Shown piece by piece: positions 23,458 to 27,465 of a stretch of 27,465 nt of DNA. Made by a program: the position numbers and the translations under genes. Every line of letters starts with the position of its first letter. Position 1 is the first letter of the stretch. Below the pieces are notes generated by a model that was not told the origin of the DNA, did no database searches, and saw only the letters and a program-made list of their open reading frames with translations. Source of the DNA: a virus; IMG/VR virus record IMGVR_UViG_3300045911_000171, positions 1 through 27,465 of that record; one strand, written 5' to 3'.

Positions 23458-24963
23458 CTAATTATTTAAGAATAAATCTTTTTTGTCAAATAGAAAACAA
23501 GGGCGCAAGGGATCGAGTGGGACATCGCCTTCCGGTGTCAAATCATCGCAGGTAATTTCCCCAATAATGATTCCGGGATAATACACACCGTCCCCTTCAA
23601 CATATTCTTTTAGCACCTCCCGGACGTGTTTCCGAGAAGTATCTGTAATTTCATAAGTATGATTCGTCCCCGCCGTGTCGCTCTTATGCGCACGCACGCG
23701 CGCGGGATAGTCTTCGCCAAGCATCCAATAACGGTTATTTTTATCTTCAATAATAACCACGAGTGGGCGGTTAGCTAAGTGCATCAGGGCGTTGCGGTTT
23801 TCTTGACTCATCACATCCGCCGACATCGTTAGCTTATGCACATAACGATAGCCATTTTCGTCCCGTTCTTCGGTAGCCGTTAACCGTGCCGATGCGTAGT
23901 TGAAACAAAATTCCGTCCAAGCATATAAGCCCGTTTTGATTTCTATAATCTTACCATCAGCGTTCAAACATATACCCTCATAAACCTTACGATCTATTGC
24001 GATAACACGTTGTATTCCGGGTGCGCCAAACGCACAACACAAAAACGAAGGGATGCTTAAACAGAATCCGGGAAAAGCGATTGTCGGTTCGCTTGGCGGG
24101 TCATATTCCGGGTCGGGTGGCGGGACTTCGGGAACGATTGGGCAACATCCTTGCACGATTTCCAGAATATCAAAACCGGGATTAGTGATTGAACCAACAT
24201 ACCCGCAATTAACCCCAAGACCATCACAAAGCGGGGGCGGTGGATTCGGCGCAAAGTAATTATTCCAAGTTTCAATATCCGTTACCACCTCCATAATACC
24301 CGCGCCGAGATGTGTTACCGTCCCTCCGTAAGCCGAAGCCCATATGTATGATACTATCGCCGAAGCCCAACCGTCGAAAAATTCCGCTTCGGTTGCGTAT
24401 TGCGAAGGCGAAAGCAGGTAGTAATAGAAGGGTGCAAGGAAACATGGGGGCGAAAGAACGCCGGCAATCGCATCAAGTACATAGCGATAATCCGTAGCCC
24501 CAACCCCAAAAAGCACACCACCGGGATTAACAAACTTAAAACGGTAAACATGCTTGCCACGATATTGCGTACAATCTATCTCATCCAAACCCGGCGGAAC
24601 AGACTGGCATTCAACAACATAAGCCCCGCGCGGGGGTTGCCACGTTTCTGGACTACCTTCATCATCATATAAATAGAAATTCTCACCGCAACAAGCGTCG
24701 TTATATTCTAATTCGATGTTTACGTACCTATCAGAATAGGTAGCTCGGAGGTTGTAAAGATTGCGGGCGTTGACGATTGAGGGTGCAGTGCTATCGAAAT
24801 TGATCGCATCCGCAATAGCCTTAGCAGTATCTTGCGCCGAATTGCCCCGAATAAAAAACACATGACCACTTACGAAATTCAATTCTAACCCACAACCCAA
24901 CTCGATTCGAGTTAAGGCAGGGTTGGAATTAGGCACTACGAATTGTAGTTGTAAGGTCGTCAT
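23458..24963 (-). CDS. Structural protein with tube-like C-terminal domain
   Basis: A 501-residue Cys-rich protein. The N-terminal module (NSAQDTAKAIADAINFD ... SDRYVNIELEYND) is a small domain resembling that of the distal-tail protein at 16617-18392. The centre is rich in Cys and Pro (CGYVGS, QGCCPIVPEVPPPDPEYDPP). The C-terminal part 'YVHKLTMSADVMSQENRNAL', then RPLVVIIEDKNNRYWMLGED and HTYEITDTSRKHVREV, has the plan of tail-tube-type domains. Neighbours overlap or abut (ATGA with the 108-aa gene; 2 nt before the fibre gene). It may be a tail-tube extension or an adaptor below the fibre. The identification is by pattern only. Confidence 0.45.
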   Translation of the reverse strand: MTTLQLQFVVPNSNPALTRIELGCGLELNFVSGHVFFIRGNSAQDTAKAIADAINFDSTAPSIVNARNLYNLRATYSDRYVNIELEYNDACCGENFYLYDDEGSPETWQPPRGAYVVECQSVPPGLDEIDCTQYRGKHVYRFKFVNPGGVLFGVGATDYRYVLDAIAGVLSPPCFLAPFYYYLLSPSQYATEAEFFDGWASAIVSYIWASAYGGTVTHLGAGIMEVVTDIETWNNYFAPNPPPPLCDGLGVNCGYVGSITNPGFDILEIVQGCCPIVPEVPPPDPEYDPPSEPTIAFPGFCLSIPSFLCCAFGAPGIQRVIAIDRKVYEGICLNADGKIIEIKTGLYAWTEFCFNYASARLTATEERDENGYRYVHKLTMSADVMSQENRNALMHLANRPLVVIIEDKNNRYWMLGEDYPARVRAHKSDTAGTNHTYEITDTSRKHVREVLKEYVEGDGVYYPGIIIGEITCDDLTPEGDVPLDPLRPCFLFDKKDLFLNN

Positions 24964-25286
24964 ACTTTTGTCACAATGGATGTGTCTATGTGAAAATAAG
25001 GCGTGCCGTCAGGGAACGGAAAGGTATCCACATCATAAAATCTAAGTTCATATTTCAAGTCGGGTAAATTAACCATACCATTCAGCACGTCTCCCAAACC
25101 CGTCGTATGCTCAAAGAAAAAATGATAATAGATTGGATTTTTTACAACGGATGCTAAGACGTATAAGTCAGACTTAGATGTTGTATTAGTAAATCGAATA
25201 ATGACACCTTCGTTGATAGGCAAAGGTGTCATTACTGTTTTTGGAATTAATATTTCATTCGTTGCGTCTGGACGTATTACGATCAT
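24960..25286 (-). CDS. Small beta-rich structural protein
   Basis: A 108-residue protein starting MIVIRPDATNEILIPKTVMT. Proteins with this kind of start and a repeat of short strands (VIIRFTNTTSKSDLYVLASV, LKYELRFYDVDTFPFPDG) occur beside tail-fibre and tail-tube genes in Bacteroidota phages, where their job is poorly defined. There are no catalytic motifs, membrane segments or signal peptide. It overlaps the tail-tube gene by 4 nt at its start and the 501-aa gene by 4 nt at its end (both ATGA), so it is made together with virion components. Confidence 0.5.
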   Translation of the reverse strand: MIVIRPDATNEILIPKTVMTPLPINEGVIIRFTNTTSKSDLYVLASVVKNPIYYHFFFEHTTGLGDVLNGMVNLPDLKYELRFYDVDTFPFPDGTPYFHIDTSIVTKV

Positions 25287-25915
25287 CCTACAAACGATTG
25301 TACAACTTGTTGTAAAAACTCTTCGTGCGGGGTATCGGTTGTGAAAACCGTCGTGTCCGGCACGATCTCAACGTAAGGTACGGATGTTTCCGTATTTAAC
25401 GTAATCGTACTAATGCCATTGAAATCCGCAGGGGCAACACCCGAACCTGCTGTACCGCCGGTACGCATTGTTAGGAATGTTTTATCACCCAATAAGATCA
25501 AGCGCGGTTCGTTAGGGCTGTCTTCCGAAAGGTCTTTCAATTCCAAGATCGCCACCACCTTACTCGCCGCCAAGTCCACAATCCAATTCGCGTTCTCTTG
25601 TTTAAGTTTGCGAAGGGAGAAAACAAGGGGCTGTGTGAAGTAAGCGGAACTCGTCGTGCCAATGCCTTCAATCGTTCCCGTGAAGCCCGCCGTTAATTGC
25701 GCGATCGGTATCTCAAAGAACCCACCCAAATAGGCAAGTGCGGCTAAGTTTTGCAATGCACCAATCTTGCTACCTGTCGTAACATACGCATTGGTCGTCG
25801 CAGCCAAAGCAGCTTTGAAGTCGGTAAAGTTTGCAAGAAACAACCGATTCACGCCACCCGCACCGAACGGGCTACTACATCCGCCCTCTAATTCACCAAA
25901 TTTACAATTTGCCAT
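25283..25915 (-). CDS. Probable major tail tube protein
   Basis: A 210-residue protein starting MANCKFGELEGGCSSPFGAG. The run 'GGVNRLFLANFTDF' followed by FSLRKLKQENANWIVDLAAS and then AILELKDLSEDSPNEPRLIL, GDKTFLTM and 'GTAGSGVAPADFNGISTITL' follows the plan of Bacteroidota-phage tail tube proteins ('RIYLANF-D', 'V-il--kdG---llG', 'tG--aaD-nG--iTL'). The next gene but one has a similar C-terminal plan. Size fits a tube subunit. Its position directly downstream of the capsid gene fits an abundant virion protein. A decoration or other major structural protein is an alternative. Confidence 0.55.
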   Translation of the reverse strand: MANCKFGELEGGCSSPFGAGGVNRLFLANFTDFKAALAATTNAYVTTGSKIGALQNLAALAYLGGFFEIPIAQLTAGFTGTIEGIGTTSSAYFTQPLVFSLRKLKQENANWIVDLAASKVVAILELKDLSEDSPNEPRLILLGDKTFLTMRTGGTAGSGVAPADFNGISTITLNTETSVPYVEIVPDTTVFTTDTPHEEFLQQVVQSFVG

Positions 25916-25926
25916 GTCTGTTTATG

Positions 25927-26901
25927 TTAAGGGGCTGGACGGTAAAAGACGATTTCAGAAGGGAAGATCGGGAGTGTGCCGAGACGCATATCCTCACGCA
26001 TGATGATATTGCGTTTACCTAAGATGCGATCGGATGTGATTTGGATTGAACCGAAATCCGAAACCAAATCCGTTCCTACGTGCAAGCGATCCGGGCGCGC
26101 CAATACCATCGTATTTACAGGGATACCGAAAGATACGTTTACGCGGATATTTTCATAATAGAGAATCTCGCGTCCGTTTTCGCGCGTAACCGTGATACCG
26201 ACAAGTTGCTCTAATGCCTGTTCCTGTGCAATACGTGCATTTTTCAAAGCCATGTAAATGTTCGGAGAAACATGCAACCACATTTCTGTAAACATCATGT
26301 TTGAAACAATGCGATCCGGCAACTGGGAAAGCATAGATTGGATTTCCGTTACAACGTTTGTAGCCGTAACCGCATTCCCATCAATCTTGATAGTATCGGT
26401 TGCTTCCTCTAATTGTTGCAGAAACCCAGTACAAAGCGTTAGGTAATCCTCCGTGCCGTAAGGGTCGGGCGTATATCCGTCATAATTACCTTTCCAGAGG
26501 AGGTTTTCGATTTGCTCTTGCAGGGTTTTTGTCAATTCAACCACCGCAAAATCAATCAAATTCGCCGACGGTTCTGCGTTCGCCCCTCGTCCAAACCCAC
26601 CACGCCATTGATTTGTGAACAGCCGTTCAAAATCTTTTTCACACATGGTTGTTTGTAACGACAAATCACAAACCGTTAATTTCTTGCTATAAAGATATAC
26701 CGACCCGTTTGGTGTGAAATCACACGTCGCCGCGACTAATTGTGCATCGCTCGACGAAATCGGAATTTCTTTTTCATTCTTAACGTCGATATGTAAATCA
26801 ACCGCGCCCGATCCAATAGTGTTGGTTTCACCAAAGGTTCGCATCATGATTTCTTCACCTACCTCGCCAAGAAACGGTATATCAACAGGTACAAAAGCCA
26901 T
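25927..26901 (-). CDS. Major capsid protein
   Basis: A 324-residue protein with the layout of HK97-fold capsid proteins of Bacteroidota phages. The N-terminus is MAFVPVDIPFLGEVGEEIMM. A mid-protein core includes 'VSNMMFTEMWLHVSPNIYMA' (about residues 208-227) and QALEQLVGITVTRENGREILYYENI, where the A-domain and P-domain elements are expected. The end is 'ILGKRNIIMREDMRLGTLPI', close to the usual capsid terminal strands. The start overlaps the upstream scaffold-like gene's stop by one base (TAATG). It lacks the long N-terminal delta domain of HK97 itself, consistent with a separate scaffold protein just upstream. Confidence 0.7.
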   Translation of the reverse strand: MAFVPVDIPFLGEVGEEIMMRTFGETNTIGSGAVDLHIDVKNEKEIPISSSDAQLVAATCDFTPNGSVYLYSKKLTVCDLSLQTTMCEKDFERLFTNQWRGGFGRGANAEPSANLIDFAVVELTKTLQEQIENLLWKGNYDGYTPDPYGTEDYLTLCTGFLQQLEEATDTIKIDGNAVTATNVVTEIQSMLSQLPDRIVSNMMFTEMWLHVSPNIYMALKNARIAQEQALEQLVGITVTRENGREILYYENIRVNVSFGIPVNTMVLARPDRLHVGTDLVSDFGSIQITSDRILGKRNIIMREDMRLGTLPIFPSEIVFYRPAP

Positions 26902-27465
26902 TACTTTTTATTGGAATGATAGTTAGACATTTTTTCATTCAATCGGGCTACACGTTGTAATTCGGTCTCTTGCGGAGCGGATTGTCTTCCCATCTCCACG
27001 CGCGCGCGCATATCGTCAGCGTCCTTTGCATAGTCAAACTTGCTGGGGACTTGTTGACGTTGCGGTTTTTGATTATCGGAAGGCTGTGCCTGTGATTGCT
27101 CGACAGGCTTAGCCGTTTGCAAGGTGGTCGAAACCGATTCATTAAACTTCACTTGCGATTCTATGAATGCGCTCATTTGTTTAGTCAATTTAGCCTGACC
27201 ATCCGCGAGTTGCTTGATTTGATCTTGCAATCCCATGCTGTCTTCTTTACTAATAGTTTCAATAATGACTCCATTTGCGACGACTAATATTGCCCCATCA
27301 ACCGTCGTATATTCGCCGTCTTCCAACGGCACTAATGAACCATCCTCCGCTACCTCTGACACCGCGCCCGTTTCCTCATCTACCATCAATGCACGCCCAT
27401 CTTCCAATGTGAGCGCGGTTTCTTGCTTAGTTTCTTCTACCGGCTCATCGGCAGGCGCGGGTTCT
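26901..27465 (-). CDS. Scaffold-like protein, cut by the window edge
   Basis: The frame is open to the right edge without a start codon, so the gene is incomplete at its 5' end. The visible part begins EPAPADEPVEETKQ, then an acidic beta-hairpin-like repeat (TLEDGRALMVDEETGAVSEV, DGSLVPLEDGEYTTVDGAIL, VVANGVIIE), a coiled coil (QDQIKQLADGQAKLTKQMSA) and a charged, basic C-terminus (LQRVARLNEKMSNYHSNKK). The layout, directly before the capsid gene, is that of a scaffolding protein or the C-terminal scaffold part of a fused protease-scaffold. A TTG at 27407 is the only start-like codon near the edge and is probably internal. Confidence 0.55.
   Translation of the reverse strand, partial: EPAPADEPVEETKQETALTLEDGRALMVDEETGAVSEVAEDGSLVPLEDGEYTTVDGAILVVANGVIIETISKEDSMGLQDQIKQLADGQAKLTKQMSAFIESQVKFNESVSTTLQTAKPVEQSQAQPSDNQKPQRQQVPSKFDYAKDADDMRARVEMGRQSAPQETELQRVARLNEKMSNYHSNKK

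Noticed and set aside
1-27465. CRISPR array, IS element or integrase
   Set aside because: No regularly spaced repeats, transposase motifs or tyrosine/serine recombinase motifs were seen in any reading frame, so the lifestyle (lytic or temperate) is left open.

Overview
The window is part of a tailed-phage (siphovirus-like) genome, or of an intact prophage, from a host in the Bacteroidota. Three things point to that host group: two perfect TTG-N20-TATCTTTG promoters (the Bacteroidota -33/-7 pattern), A-rich leaders without Shine-Dalgarno sequences, and structural proteins of the type seen in Bacteroidota phages (tail hub, tail tube, tape-measure C-terminus, Redbeta/PD-(D/E)XK pair). No clearly cellular housekeeping gene, integrase, terminase, rRNA or intact tRNA is visible.

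Layout. (1) 148-912 (-): a GT14-like (Core-2/I-branching type) glycosyltransferase, divergent from the early genes. (2) 962-6965 (+): the recombination and replication operon, comprising a small HTH protein, two unknown proteins, a hairpin/tRNA-like element, a Redbeta-type annealase, a PD-(D/E)XK exonuclease, a Gp157-like protein, a small membrane protein and a zinc-finger/Toprim/SF3 primase-helicase. (3) 6976-8787 (-): five small accessory genes in two transcription units. Each unit starts with a near-identical copy of one 114-bp promoter plus leader plus first-nine-codon cassette. The promoter-distal unit is packed with perfect hairpins. (4) 8900-27465 (-): the virion operon, read from the right edge: scaffold-like protein (cut by the edge), major capsid, tail tube, two structural proteins, a beta-solenoid tail fibre, portal, a frameshifted tail assembly chaperone, an L,D-transpeptidase-like wall enzyme, two distal-tail/baseplate proteins, a 1356-aa tape measure, and two head-tail/tail-completion proteins. 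Most late genes overlap by 1-4 nt (TAATG or ATGA) or are a few bases apart, so they are translationally coupled.

The rightward early and leftward late units converge at 6965/6976. The leftward transcripts have a terminator embedded in the 3' end of the primase gene.

Four observations stand out most. First, a run of perfect inverted repeats lies inside the two genes at 6976-7558, far above chance. Second, a promoter/leader/N-terminus module is duplicated and heads two unrelated proteins. Third, a T9 slippery run in the tail chaperone calls for a -1 shift into a conserved-looking C-terminus. Fourth, an element upstream of the annealase looks like the 3' half of a tRNA. Assignments of structural roles rest on recognising family-typical motifs by eye; none was confirmed by a database search.
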